Positions 38,100 to 47,126 of a stretch of DNA of 64,000 bases are shown piece by piece. The number at the start of each line of letters is the position of its first letter. Position 1 is the first letter of the stretch. The position numbers and the translations under genes were made by a program. Source of the stretch: DASQUK01 sp963813485 (GTDB lineage Bacteria > Actinomycetota > Acidimicrobiia > Acidimicrobiales > VFJN01); NCBI GenBank assembly GCA_963813485.1, contig CAWEZE010000030.1, positions 13,434-77,433 on the forward strand, in the 5' to 3' direction. A model generated the notes under the pieces. The model searched no databases, was not told the DNA's origin, and saw only the letters and a program-made list of their open reading frames with translations.

Positions 38100-39331
38100 G
38101 TGACCACTTGGGACCTCCTGGTCGTCAACGCTGAAATCGCCACCATGGATCCCGCGCGCCCCGGACCGTATGGGCTGGTCACCGAGGGGGCGGTCGGCCT
38201 GGCCGACGGGCGCGTCGGCTGGGTCGGGCCCATGACCGACCTGCCCCCCGACACGGGCGCCGCCCACACGGTCGACGCCGCTGGCGCCCTCGTCACCCCG
38301 GGGCTGGTCGACTGCCACACCCACCTGGTGTTCGGCGGCGACCGGGTGGCGGAGTTCGAGGCCCGGCTGTGCGGTGCCAGCTACGAGGAGCTCGCCCGGC
38401 AGGGCGGCGGCATCGCCTCCACGGTCGCCGCCACCCGGGCCGCGGGCGAGGACGAGCTGGTCGCGCGCCGCAACCCGCCGGGCCGCGCACCTGGTGAGCG
38501 ACGGCGTGACCACCGTCGAGATCAAGTCGGGCTACGGGCTCGACCTCGAGACCGAGCGCCGGATGCTGGCCGCGGCCCGCCGGGTGGCCGACGAGCTACC
38601 CGTGCGGGTGCGCACGACGTTCCTCGGTGCGCACACGGTCCCGGAGGAGTACCGGGGGCGGCCCGACGCCTACGTCGACCTGGTGTGCGACGACATGGTC
38701 CCGGCCGTGGCGGCGGCCGGCCTCGCGGATGCGGTCGACGCCTTCTGCGAGCGCATCGCCTTCTCGGCCGAGCAGGTGACGAGGGTCTTCGACGCCGCCC
38801 GCCGGCACGGCCTACCGGTCAAGCTCCACGCCGACCAGCTCTCCGACGGCGGCGGCGCGGCGCTGGCGGCGTCGTTTGATGCCCTGTCCGCCGACCACCT
38901 CGAGCACACGCCGCCGAGCGGCGTCCGGGCACTCGCGGCTGCGGGCACGGTCGCCGTCCTGTTGCCGGGCGCCACCCACACGCTGGGTGATCGGGCCCGC
39001 CCGCCGGTGGCGGCGCTGCGGGCGGCGGGCGTGCCGATGGCCGTCTCCACCGACGCCAACCCGGGAACGTCGCCGCTGTTGTCGCTGCGGCTGGCGGCCA
39101 ACCTCGCCTGCACGCTCCTCGGCCTCACCCCGGCAGGAGGCGCTCGCCGGAGTGACCCACAACGCCGCCCGGGCGCTGGGGCTTGCGGGCATGGCCGGGG
39201 TTCTGGCGGCGGGTGCCGCCGGCGACGTGGTGGTGTGGGACGCCGGGCAGCCGGCCGAGCTCGTCTACTGGATCGGTGGACGGCTGGCCCGCACCGTGAT
39301 CGTGGCCGGCGAGGTCGTCCGCTCCGCATGA
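38100..39331 (+). CDS. hutI: imidazolonepropionase, two frameshifts
   Basis: Opens the imidazolone ring to N-formimino-glutamate, the substrate of HutF. About 409 residues after correction, normal for the family. Frame 3 from GTG 38100 carries VDCHTHLVFGGDR (metal His). It changes to frame 1 near 38470 (VARATRRAAHLVSDGVTT, then EIKSGYGL and LHADQLSDGG). It changes to frame 2 near 39130 (LTPQEALAGVTHNAARALGL). Both changes fit one extra base (c in gcgcgccgca; g in accccggcagg). All catalytic segments survive, so it is probably functional and misread. Confidence 0.87.
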
Positions 39332-39734
39332 TCCGCCGGAGCCCGTCGGCCTCCATCTGGACGTAGCGGCGGCTGCGGGAGCCCATCAATCGGGACACGA
39401 CGGGGGCCAGGAACCCCTCCTGGTCGAGGGAGAGCGTGACCGGCACTCGGCCGTCCTGTGCGGGCGCCAGGCGGTGACCACCGGTGGTCTTGACACCCGG
39501 GACCTTCGATGCCCAGCTGAACACCTCGCCGGGTGTGGACTCGGTGACCTCCCACACCAGCCCCGGCATCCCCGGCTGCTTGACCCGTGCCCGGCTGCCA
39601 ACACCGAAGTCGCCGGTGTCCAGACGCTCGACCGCGGACACCGAGGCGGTCCACTCCGGCCAGCGCTCGACGTCGCTGAGCGTCGACCAGATCAGTTCGG
39701 GGCTGGCGGCGATCTCGATCGAGATCTCGTGATG
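39329..39734 (-). pseudogene. SRPBCC (polyketide cyclase-like) domain, no start codon
   Basis: About 130 residues in one frame, from HHEISIEIAASPELIWSTL at 39734 to YVQMEADGLRRIM near 39330. The WPEWTASVSAVERLD, GVGSRARVKQPGMPGLVWEV and LVSRLMG-type helix mark the SRPBCC lipid-binding fold. No ATG or GTG is in phase near the N-terminus: the frame simply joins the broken MFS gene upstream. The end is also unclear and would overlap hutI. Most likely a truncated gene or a deletion junction. Confidence 0.6.
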
Positions 39735-40320
39735 CGAGCAGGCCGGCCACGGCCGAGGGCGTGATCTCCGAACGGTCGACACGTGACGCCCAGACGGGGG
39801 CGGCCACGCCGCCGGCCAGGCCGACTCCCGCGGTGAGGGCCGCCACCCCGGCCGGTTGGCCGCGGCTGGCGACGAGGTAGGCGATCGCGAAGGCCAGGAA
39901 CGGTTCGTCGAACACGTCCACCAGCGCCGCCAGCAGCCCAGCCGGAAGACCCGGCGGTCACGCAGCACCGCGACAACCTCGCCGTGCGGCCGCGGGTCGC
40001 CGTCCTGGGTCACGTGCGGCGACCGGCTCGGTGCCGGCAGCGGCTGGCTCGCCAGCAGCAGGCCAGCGGCGTATCCGAGCGCGCCCCCGGCCGCGATGAG
40101 CCTCCGGCTGTGGCGGTCCGCCAGCACCCCGAACACGCCTCCCACCACCCCGATGCCGGGGTAGAGGGCGAGGAGCGCGGCACCCCTGGCGTAGCTCAGG
40201 TCGAGGTCGCGGCGCAGCGGCTCCAGGGCGCCGAACGGCAGGAACGCGACCGTCTCGTCGACGAAGCCGGCGATGAGCAGCGACACCACGAGCGTCGGCG
40301 GTGCCGCCGTTGCGATCTGG
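39735..40320 (-). pseudogene. MFS transporter remnant
   Basis: The N-terminal part (VVSLLIAGFVDETVAFLPFG, LADRHSRRLIAAGGALGYAA) reads like helices 1-3 of a major facilitator transporter. After a one-base frame change near 39930 the second part (LAALVDVFDEPFLAFAIAYL, VAALTAGVGLAGGVAAPVWA) reads like helices 7-8. Helices 4-6 and 9-12 are missing, leaving under 200 residues of a usual 400. It runs straight into the SRPBCC domain. Consistent with internal deletions; the exact 5' limit is uncertain. Confidence 0.6.
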
Positions 40321-40403
40321 CTAGTTCACCATCGGAGGCGCGAGCGCACGGGCAGGAGGGTATCGGCGGCGCCCCGGTCCACCCGATCGATTATGAAGAG
40401 GCC

Positions 40404-41151
40404 ATGATCGTGCTGGTGACGGGAGGTACGCGGGGGCTGGGGCTCGGCCTGAGCGAGGCGTTCCTCGGGGAGGGCCACGATGTCGTCGTGTGCGGCAGGT
40501 CGGAGCCCGGGAAGCCTGCCGACCGCGGCCACCGGCGACCGCGCCGCCACCTTCGTCGCCGCCGACGTGCGGGACCCCGAGCAGGTCGAGGCCCTGGTCC
40601 AGGCGGTGGTCGACCGGCACGGGCGTCTCGACGTCCTGATCAACAACGCCGGCGGCTCCCCGCCCGCCGACGCCGCCACGGTGTCGCCTCGGTTCGTGGC
40701 GGCGATCATCACGCTCAACCTGGTCGCGCCGTTCGTCGTCTCCCAGCGGGCCAACGAGGTGATGCAGAAGCAGCCCGAAGGCGGCTCGATCATCAACATC
40801 TCGTCGCTTTGCGGCCTGCGACCCTCGCCCGGCACCGCCGCCTACGGCGCCGCCAAGGCCGGGCTCATCAACCTCACCGAGAGCCTGGCCGTCGAGTTCG
40901 CCCCCAAGGTACGGGTCAACTGCGTGACCGCGGGCGCCCTCGAGACCGACGAGCTCCACAACGCGTACGGCGGCGACGCCTACTTCGAGGCGGTGGCGGC
41001 CACGGTCCCATTGGGGCGCATGGGCCGGCCACCGGACGTGGCCAAGGCTTGCCTCTTCCTGGCGTCGGAGGGCGCGTCGTTCATCACCGGCGCCAACCTG
41101 TTGGTCCATGGTGGCGGCGACGATCCACCCCCGGTGACGGGCGAAGGGTGA
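40404..41151 (+). CDS. short-chain dehydrogenase/reductase, one frameshift
   Basis: About 248 residues after correction. Frame 3 from ATG 40404 gives the NAD(P) motif VTGGTRGLGLGLSEAF. After one extra a near 40511 it continues in frame 1 with LPTAATGDRAATFVAADVRD, VLINNAGGSPP, the Ser in INISSLCGL, the catalytic YGAAK and FLASEGASFITGANLLVHGG. Classical SDR of unknown substrate. It is coupled by GTGA overlap to the FAD oxidoreductase, so the two may act on the same compound. Confidence 0.85.
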
Positions 41152-42452
41152 GCGCTCGGGCGTTGCGGTCGCCGTCGTACCGCGAGGCGGTGCTCTGGCA
41201 GGAGCAGGCCGAGTTTCCCGACCTGCCGACGGCATCGCCGCCGCAATCGGCCGACTGCGTCGTCGTCGGGGCCGGGTATGCGGGCCTGTCGTGCGCCCGG
41301 GACCTGGCCCGAGCGGGCCGGTCGGTCGTCGTGCTCGACGCCCACCCGGCGGGGTGGGGTGCCAGCAGCCGCAACGGCGGCATGGTCATTCCCGAGCTGA
41401 AGGCCGGTCCGGCTGCGCTCGAGCGGTCGTATGGTCCCCTGGGGCGCCGCATGTACGACGAGGTCAACCAGGCATTCGACCATGTCGAGGGCCTGATCAG
41501 TGCCGAGTCGATCGACTGCGACTACAGCCGCAGCGGCCAGCTCTACCTCGCGCACGCCGAGCGCGTGGTGGCGTCGTTGATGGCCATGGCACGCGAGCAC
41601 GGCGAAGAGCTGGGCGAGCCGGTGCGATTCGTGCCCCGCGAGGAGCTCGGCGACGAGGTGGGATCGACCGCGTACGCGGGCGGCCTGGTCATCGAGCGGA
41701 CCGGCGGACTGCACCCGGCGCGCTTCCACGCGGGCCTCTTCCGCTTGGCCCTGGCCGCCGGGGCATCGGTGTACCCCGCGACGACGGCGAGCGCGATCGA
41801 GCGTCGAGGCGGTGGGCGTGCCGGCTTCCGCGTCGCGACCCCCCGCGGGGCGGTCGACACCGACGCCGTCGTGGTCTGCACCAACGCCTACGCCGATGGC
41901 CTGCTGCCCGAGCTGCGCCGCCGGGTGCTGCCGGTGGGGAGCTTCATCGTCGCCACCGAGGTGCTCGAGGCGGACGTGGCCCGTTCGGTCAGCCCGCGCG
42001 ACCGCATGTTCGTCGACAGCAAGAACTTCCTCTTCTACTGGCGGCTGACACCCGACCGCCGGTTGCTGTTCGGTGGCCGCCGGAGTCTGGCGTCGTCGAC
42101 GATCCCCCAGGCCCGCGACTTCCTGTACGAGTCGATGCTCCGTGTTCATCCCCAGCTGGCCGGCACGCACATCGACCGGGCCTGGGGCGGGAACGTAGCC
42201 GTCACCCTCGACCGGCTGCCGCACGTGGGCCGGCTCGGCGGGGCCTGGTACGTGACGGGCTGCAACGGCTCCGGGGTGGCGCTCAACACTTGGCTCGGCG
42301 CCCGGATGGCACGGCACCTGCTCGGTGAGGCGGCATTGCCGTCGTTCGCGGAGCTGCAGCACCGTCCGATACCACTGCACCGCGCCCGTGCGGCCTACCT
42401 GCCGCTCGTCGGGCTGTGGTTCCGCTGGCAGGACCGGGGATTCGCGACCTGA
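41148..42452 (+). CDS. FAD-dependent amine/amino-acid oxidoreductase
   Basis: 434 residues from GTG 41148. DAO (glycine/D-amino-acid oxidase) family: the FAD motif is CVVVGAGYAGLSCARDLARAG at about residue 38, with HPAGWGASSRNGGMVIPELK and the C-terminal VTGCNGSGVALNTWLGARMA. Similar to gamma-glutamylputrescine oxidase (PuuB-like) and related amine oxidases. A polyamine pathway lies 2 kb downstream, so an amine substrate is plausible but not shown. The stop is near the convergent Cys-rich gene. Confidence 0.85.
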   Translation: MSARALRSPSYREAVLWQEQAEFPDLPTASPPQSADCVVVGAGYAGLSCARDLARAGRSVVVLDAHPAGWGASSRNGGMVIPELKAGPAALERSYGPLGRRMYDEVNQAFDHVEGLISAESIDCDYSRSGQLYLAHAERVVASLMAMAREHGEELGEPVRFVPREELGDEVGSTAYAGGLVIERTGGLHPARFHAGLFRLALAAGASVYPATTASAIERRGGGRAGFRVATPRGAVDTDAVVVCTNAYADGLLPELRRRVLPVGSFIVATEVLEADVARSVSPRDRMFVDSKNFLFYWRLTPDRRLLFGGRRSLASSTIPQARDFLYESMLRVHPQLAGTHIDRAWGGNVAVTLDRLPHVGRLGGAWYVTGCNGSGVALNTWLGARMARHLLGEAALPSFAELQHRPIPLHRARAAYLPLVGLWFRWQDRGFAT

Positions 42453-42456
42453 TCCG

Positions 42457-42702
42457 TCAGGCGGAGGGAACCCGATCCACGACCTGGTCGGTGTGCTCCG
42501 CCACGCGGGCGCAGTGGGCGCAGCAGTAGAAGCGGCCGCTCACCTCCGCCCCGTGGCCTATGACGGCGCAGCCACAGTGCTCGCAGCGGGGCGCCAGGCG
42601 TGAGATGGCGCATTCGAAGCTGTCGAACGTATGGCGGTCGCCCGCTGCGATCACCTCGAAGGACTTGTCGTAGTCGTTCCCGCAGACCTCGCATTCGGCC
42701 AT
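42457..42702 (-). CDS. small Cys-rich metal-binding protein
   Basis: 81 residues from ATG 42702 with nine cysteines: AECEVCGN (C4, C7), FECAIS (C31), RCEHCGCAV (C40, C43, C45) and YCCAHCA (C60, C61, C64), plus His24, His42, His50 and His63. The order of CxxC and CxC pairs suggests one or two structural zinc sites, metallothionein-like or zinc-ribbon-like. Its function is unknown. Divergent from the cysteine-desulfurase-like gene, with 156 bases between starts. The frame extends upstream but without similarity. Confidence 0.75.
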   Translation of the reverse strand: MAECEVCGNDYDKSFEVIAAGDRHTFDSFECAISRLAPRCEHCGCAVIGHGAEVSGRFYCCAHCARVAEHTDQVVDRVPSA

Positions 42703-42858
42703 GGGCCACCTCCGTGTCGTCGGAACCATGTGCGCCTGGCTTGTTCGCTACCCGCCGCCCGCCGTCTGTACGCAGCCGACGGCGTGCCGATTCCGATTGT
42801 GTAGTCCTACCGATGTGCTGCTACGAGGGTCGGGCTTACTGTCAGTGACGTGGTCATC

Positions 42859-44244
42859 ATGGCGGAGCGAGCCCTCGACCTGCGGCGGGAGTTCGTGGGA
42901 ATGGACCATCCGGTCCCCGTCCTCGACGGACAGCTGGTGCCCTACGTCAACCTCGACAACGCCGCCAGCACGCCGGCGCTGCGGCCGGTCGTCGAGACCG
43001 TCGAGGAGTTCCTGCCGTTCTACGCCAGCGTCCACCGCGGGACCGGCTACATGTCCCGCCTGAGCACGGCGGCGTACGAGCGGGCGCGCGAGCACGTCCT
43101 CACCTTCGTTGGCGCTGACCCTGAACGTGACGTCGTCGTGTTCGGCAAGAACACGACCGAGGCGCTGAACCGGCTCGCGCGCTCGATGCGGATGCCGGCA
43201 GGCTCCGTCGTACTCACGACGATGCTCGAGCATCACTCCAACGACCTGCCCTGGAGGGCGCGGACGCGGACGGTCCGTGTGCCGGCGCAGCCCGACGGTG
43301 TGCTTGACGAAGACCGCCTCGACGAGCTGCTGACCGAGCACGCCGGCCGGGTCGCACTGCTGGCGGTGTCGGGCGCCTCCAACGTCACGGGGTTGGTCCA
43401 GCCCGTCCACCGGTTGGCGGAGAAGGTCCACGCCGTCGGCGGCCGGATCCTGGTCGACGCGGCTCAGCTGGCGGCGCATCGCCCGATCGACATGCGTGCG
43501 CACGACGACCCCGGTCACCTCGACTTCGTGGCGCTCTCAGCGCACAAGATGTACGCCCCGTTCGGGACCGGCGCCCTCGTCGGGTGCCGAGACTGGTTCG
43601 GCGGTGAACCCGACCACGCCGGCGGGGGCACGATCCGAGCGGTCACGGTCGACGACGTGGTGTGGGCCGACCTACCCGACCGGGAAGAGGCGGGGAGCCC
43701 CAACGTGGTTGGTGCCGTTGCGCTTGCCGCCGCGATCGCGACGCTGCGCGCGGTGGGCCTCGACTGCATCGCCGCCCACGAGGCCGGGCTCGCTCAGTAC
43801 GCCACCGCTCGGCTGGCGAACATTCCCGGCGTCACGATCCACGGGCCGGCCGAATGCGCGGCCCCCAAGGTCGGGGTCATCCCGTTCACGGTCGACGGGT
43901 TCGATCACGGGCTCGTGGCGGCCGTGCTCGGCTACGAGCACGCGGTCGGCGTCCGCCACGGGTGCTTCTGTGCCCAGCCCTACATCCATCACCTCCTGGG
44001 ACTGGGGCGCGCCGAGTCGGGCCGATGGCTGGACCGGGCACGTGGTGGCGACCAGCGCGGCGTCCCCGGGATGGTCCGCATCAGCCTGGGCGCCTACAAC
44101 GACATCGCCGACATCGACCGCGCCGTGCGAGCCCTCGAATGGCTCGTCGCAGGCGACTTCCAGGGAACGTACCGGATGGGCTGCGACGGGACGTTCGCTC
44201 CCGAGGGCTACGTCGAGCCCCTGTTGTTCGACATTCCGGCGTGA
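42859..44244 (+). CDS. class V aminotransferase, cysteine-desulfurase-like
   Basis: 461 residues from ATG 42859 (GTG 42850 is possible). PLP enzyme of the NifS/SufS type: NLDNAASTPALRPVVE, EHHSNDLPWR with the PLP-stacking His, ILVDAAQLAAHRPID, the Schiff-base lysine in ALSAHKMYAPFGTG, and a cysteine in VRHGCFCAQPYIHHLLG. The last 40 residues (GTYRMGCDGTFAPEGYVEPL) extend past normal SufS. No sufU/iscU partner is adjacent. The Cys-rich divergent neighbour could be linked to sulfur or metal handling; this is inference. Confidence 0.8.
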   Translation: MAERALDLRREFVGMDHPVPVLDGQLVPYVNLDNAASTPALRPVVETVEEFLPFYASVHRGTGYMSRLSTAAYERAREHVLTFVGADPERDVVVFGKNTTEALNRLARSMRMPAGSVVLTTMLEHHSNDLPWRARTRTVRVPAQPDGVLDEDRLDELLTEHAGRVALLAVSGASNVTGLVQPVHRLAEKVHAVGGRILVDAAQLAAHRPIDMRAHDDPGHLDFVALSAHKMYAPFGTGALVGCRDWFGGEPDHAGGGTIRAVTVDDVVWADLPDREEAGSPNVVGAVALAAAIATLRAVGLDCIAAHEAGLAQYATARLANIPGVTIHGPAECAAPKVGVIPFTVDGFDHGLVAAVLGYEHAVGVRHGCFCAQPYIHHLLGLGRAESGRWLDRARGGDQRGVPGMVRISLGAYNDIADIDRAVRALEWLVAGDFQGTYRMGCDGTFAPEGYVEPLLFDIPA

Positions 44245-44246
44245 GG

Positions 44247-45668
44247 TCAGTGACTGACCATCACGTGCTTGAGCTCGGTGTAGTGCTCGACGGCGTACAG
44301 CGACATGTCCTTGCCGTAGCCGCTCTGCTTGAACCCGCCGTGGGGCAGCTCCGACACGATGGGGATGTGGTCGTTGACCCACACTGTGCCGAATCGCAGC
44401 GCCCGTGACATGCGCATGGCGCGGCCGACGTCGCGGGTCCACACGCTGGCCGCGAGGCCGTAGTCCACGCCGTTGGCCCAGGCCAGTGCCTGATCCTCGT
44501 CGCTGAAGCGCTGGACGCTGACCACCGGGCCGAACACCTCGCGCTGCACCAGCTCGGAATCCTGTGTCGGGTTGGCCACCACGGTCGCCTCGTAGAAGAA
44601 CCCGGGACCGTCGATCTCCTGGCCGCCCGTCACCACCTCCGCCCCCGCCTCGACCGACCGGGTCACCATGCCCGCCACCCGCTCCCGCTGGGCAGCCGAG
44701 ACCAGCGGCCCCACGGCGGTGTCCTCGAGCGTGGGGTCGCCGACCGCCAATGCGCCGACGGCGTCGCCCAGGTCGCCGAGCAACTGGTCGTAGACGCCCG
44801 GTCCGGCGACGACACGGCAGGGGGCGGTGCAGTCCTGTCCGGTGTTGTAGTAGGCGTTCTCCGCCAGGCAGCCGACCAGCGCCTCGATGTCGGCGTCGTC
44901 GAACACCACCACCGGCGCCTTGCCGCCCAGCTCGAGGTGGACCCGCTTGAGCGAGTCGGCGGCGTTGCGGGCGATGAGCTTGCCGGTCTCGACGTCCCCG
45001 GTGAGCGACACCATCGCCACCTCCGGGTGGCGCACGAAGGCGTCGCCGACCTGCTCTCCCTGGCCGCACACCACGTTGAAGACCCCGGGCGGGAAGATGT
45101 CGGCTGAGATCTCCGCCAGGCGGAGGGCGCTCAAGGGGGTCAGCTCGGACGGCTTGAGGATGAAGGTGTTGCCGGCAGCCAGCGCCGGGCCCAGCTTCCA
45201 CGTCGCCATGTTGAGCGGGTAGTTCCACGGCGCGATGCCGACGCAGACGCCGAGCGGGTCGCGTCTCAGCATCGACGTGTGGCCTTCGAGGTATTCGCCC
45301 GTGGCTTGGGCCTGCAGGGTGCGGGCAGCGCCCGCGAAGAACCGCAGGTTGTCGACGGTCAGGTCGAACTCGAAGTCGATGATCGAGGCGGGCTTGCCGA
45401 CGTTGGTCATCTCGATCTGCTTGAGGTCGTCGAGGTTGGCCTCGATGGCGTCGGCCAGGGCGAGGAGCTTCTCGCTACGCTCCCGTGGCGTGGTCGTACC
45501 CCAGCTGGAGAAGGCCTCGGCAGCCACGGCAACCGCGGCGTCCGCGTCGGTGGCGTCGCTCGACGGCACCTGGGCGATCGTCTCGCCCGTGGCCGGGTTC
45601 AGCACCTCGTCGGTGGCACCGGTCGCGGCGGGCTTCCACGCCCCGCCGATGAAGTTCTCGTGCGGCAC
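44247..45668 (-). CDS. aminobutyraldehyde/betaine-aldehyde dehydrogenase family
   Basis: 473 residues from GTG 45668. NAD-dependent aldehyde dehydrogenase: PWNYPLNMATWKLGPALAAG, catalytic Glu in LELGGKAPVVVF, catalytic Cys in NTGQDCTAPCRV and FGPVVSVQRF. Closest in style to gamma-aminobutyraldehyde dehydrogenase (PatD/PuuC type). It is divergent from the polyamine transporter genes and, with the aminotransferase downstream of them, would oxidise 4-aminobutanal from putrescine to GABA. Convergent with the desulfurase-like gene (stops about 3 bases apart). Exact substrate is inferred from context. Confidence 0.9.
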   Translation of the reverse strand: MPHENFIGGAWKPAATGATDEVLNPATGETIAQVPSSDATDADAAVAVAAEAFSSWGTTTPRERSEKLLALADAIEANLDDLKQIEMTNVGKPASIIDFEFDLTVDNLRFFAGAARTLQAQATGEYLEGHTSMLRRDPLGVCVGIAPWNYPLNMATWKLGPALAAGNTFILKPSELTPLSALRLAEISADIFPPGVFNVVCGQGEQVGDAFVRHPEVAMVSLTGDVETGKLIARNAADSLKRVHLELGGKAPVVVFDDADIEALVGCLAENAYYNTGQDCTAPCRVVAGPGVYDQLLGDLGDAVGALAVGDPTLEDTAVGPLVSAAQRERVAGMVTRSVEAGAEVVTGGQEIDGPGFFYEATVVANPTQDSELVQREVFGPVVSVQRFSDEDQALAWANGVDYGLAASVWTRDVGRAMRMSRALRFGTVWVNDHIPIVSELPHGGFKQSGYGKDMSLYAVEHYTELKHVMVSH

Positions 45669-45891
45669 GATTCGTCTCCCCCTGTGCGTCGTTGCGTCCG
45701 CCAGAGCATCCACCGGTGGCGCACGGCGCCGCAAGGGATTCCGTTGCAGCGGGATGAAATGACAACAGGATCAGTTGCAGAGCTGCGCATAGTCCGCGAA
45801 TCTTCGTGTCGGACGGCGGGGTGCAACAGGAGGGGGGTCGGCCCTGGGTGACGACACCACGCTGAGCAGCGAGGCCCACTCGGCGGAGGCC

Positions 45892-47073
45892 ATGACCGCC
45901 GACGCCGCCGGGCCGTCGGGCGCGGTCCCGGCCGCGGTGGTCATCGAGCTCGACCATGTGACCAAGCGGTTCGGCGACTTCGTGGCCGTCGACGACGCCT
46001 GCTTCGACATCGCCGCGGGCGAGTTCTTCTCGCTGCTGGGCCCGTCCGGCTGCGGCAAGACGACGACCCTGCGGATGATCGCCGGGTTCGAGGAGACGAC
46101 GGAAGGGGCGGTCCGGCTCGAGGGCACAGACGTCTCCCGCACCCCGCCCTACAAGCGCAACGTCAACACGGTCTTCCAGCACTACGCGCTGTTCCCGCAC
46201 ATGACGGTGTGGGACAACGTGGCCTTCGGACCGCGCAGCCGCAAGCTGTCGAAGCCCGAGACCTCCAAGCGGGTCGACGAAATGCTCGCGGTGGTGCGGC
46301 TCGACGACTTCGCCCGACGCAAGCCGGCCCAGCTGTCCGGGGGCCAGCAGCAGCGGGTGGCCTTGGCTAGGGCGCTCGTGAACTATCCGAGCGCCCTACT
46401 GCTCGACGAGCCGCTGGGCGCCCTCGACCTCAAGCTGCGCCAGGTCATGCAGTTCGAGCTCAAGCGGATCCAGCGCGAGGTGGGCATCACGTTCGTCTAC
46501 GTGACGCACGACCAGGAAGAGGCGCTCACCATGAGCGACCGCATCGCGGTCATGAATGGCGGGCGCGTCGAGCAGATCGGCACTCCGGTCGACATCTACG
46601 CCCGCCCTGCGAGCGTGTTCGTCGCCGGGTTCATCGGGCAGGCAAACCTGTGGCCCTGCCGGGTGGTGGGCGTCGCGGCCCCCACCGCCGACGGGTCGCC
46701 GGCGTTCGACGTCGAGGTCCTCGGCACCACGATGGCGTCGGCCTGCGGCGACGTCCGCATCGAGATCGAGGGCACCGCCACGCTGATGGTCAGGCCCGAG
46801 CGCGTGCAGATCACGACCGAGGACCCGAGCGGCGTCGGCGCGGTGCGGGCGACGGTGACCGACCTCACCTTCCAGGGACCGCTGGTGCGCCTGTTGCTGG
46901 CTGCGGGCGACGGCGCCGCGATCGTCGCCCAGATCGGGCACGAGGTCGACCTGCCGCTGCTCCGCCCCGGCGACGAGGTGTGGGCGAGCTGGCCCCCCGA
47001 TGCGTCGCTGGTGTTGCCCGCCGCCGAGATCCCCACCGCCGAGGACCTCGAGGAACTGTTGGACGGCACCTGA
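45892..47073 (+). CDS. potA: spermidine/putrescine ABC transporter ATPase
   Basis: 393 residues. Energises polyamine uptake at the inner face of the membrane. Walker A GPSGCGKTT, signature LSGGQQQRVALARAL, Walker B LLLDEPLGALD and the switch His in VTHDQEEALT. The C-terminal TOBE domain begins near residue 290. ATG 45892 is the first start in the frame. A 223-base divergent region shared with the dehydrogenase holds the promoters. First gene of potA-D-B-C. Confidence 0.94.
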   Translation: MTADAAGPSGAVPAAVVIELDHVTKRFGDFVAVDDACFDIAAGEFFSLLGPSGCGKTTTLRMIAGFEETTEGAVRLEGTDVSRTPPYKRNVNTVFQHYALFPHMTVWDNVAFGPRSRKLSKPETSKRVDEMLAVVRLDDFARRKPAQLSGGQQQRVALARALVNYPSALLLDEPLGALDLKLRQVMQFELKRIQREVGITFVYVTHDQEEALTMSDRIAVMNGGRVEQIGTPVDIYARPASVFVAGFIGQANLWPCRVVGVAAPTADGSPAFDVEVLGTTMASACGDVRIEIEGTATLMVRPERVQITTEDPSGVGAVRATVTDLTFQGPLVRLLLAAGDGAAIVAQIGHEVDLPLLRPGDEVWASWPPDASLVLPAAEIPTAEDLEELLDGT

Positions 47074-47126
47074 TACGCCCCGCCGCCGATCACGTACAAG
47101 AAACCGCCGCACACTGAGGAGTCGCC

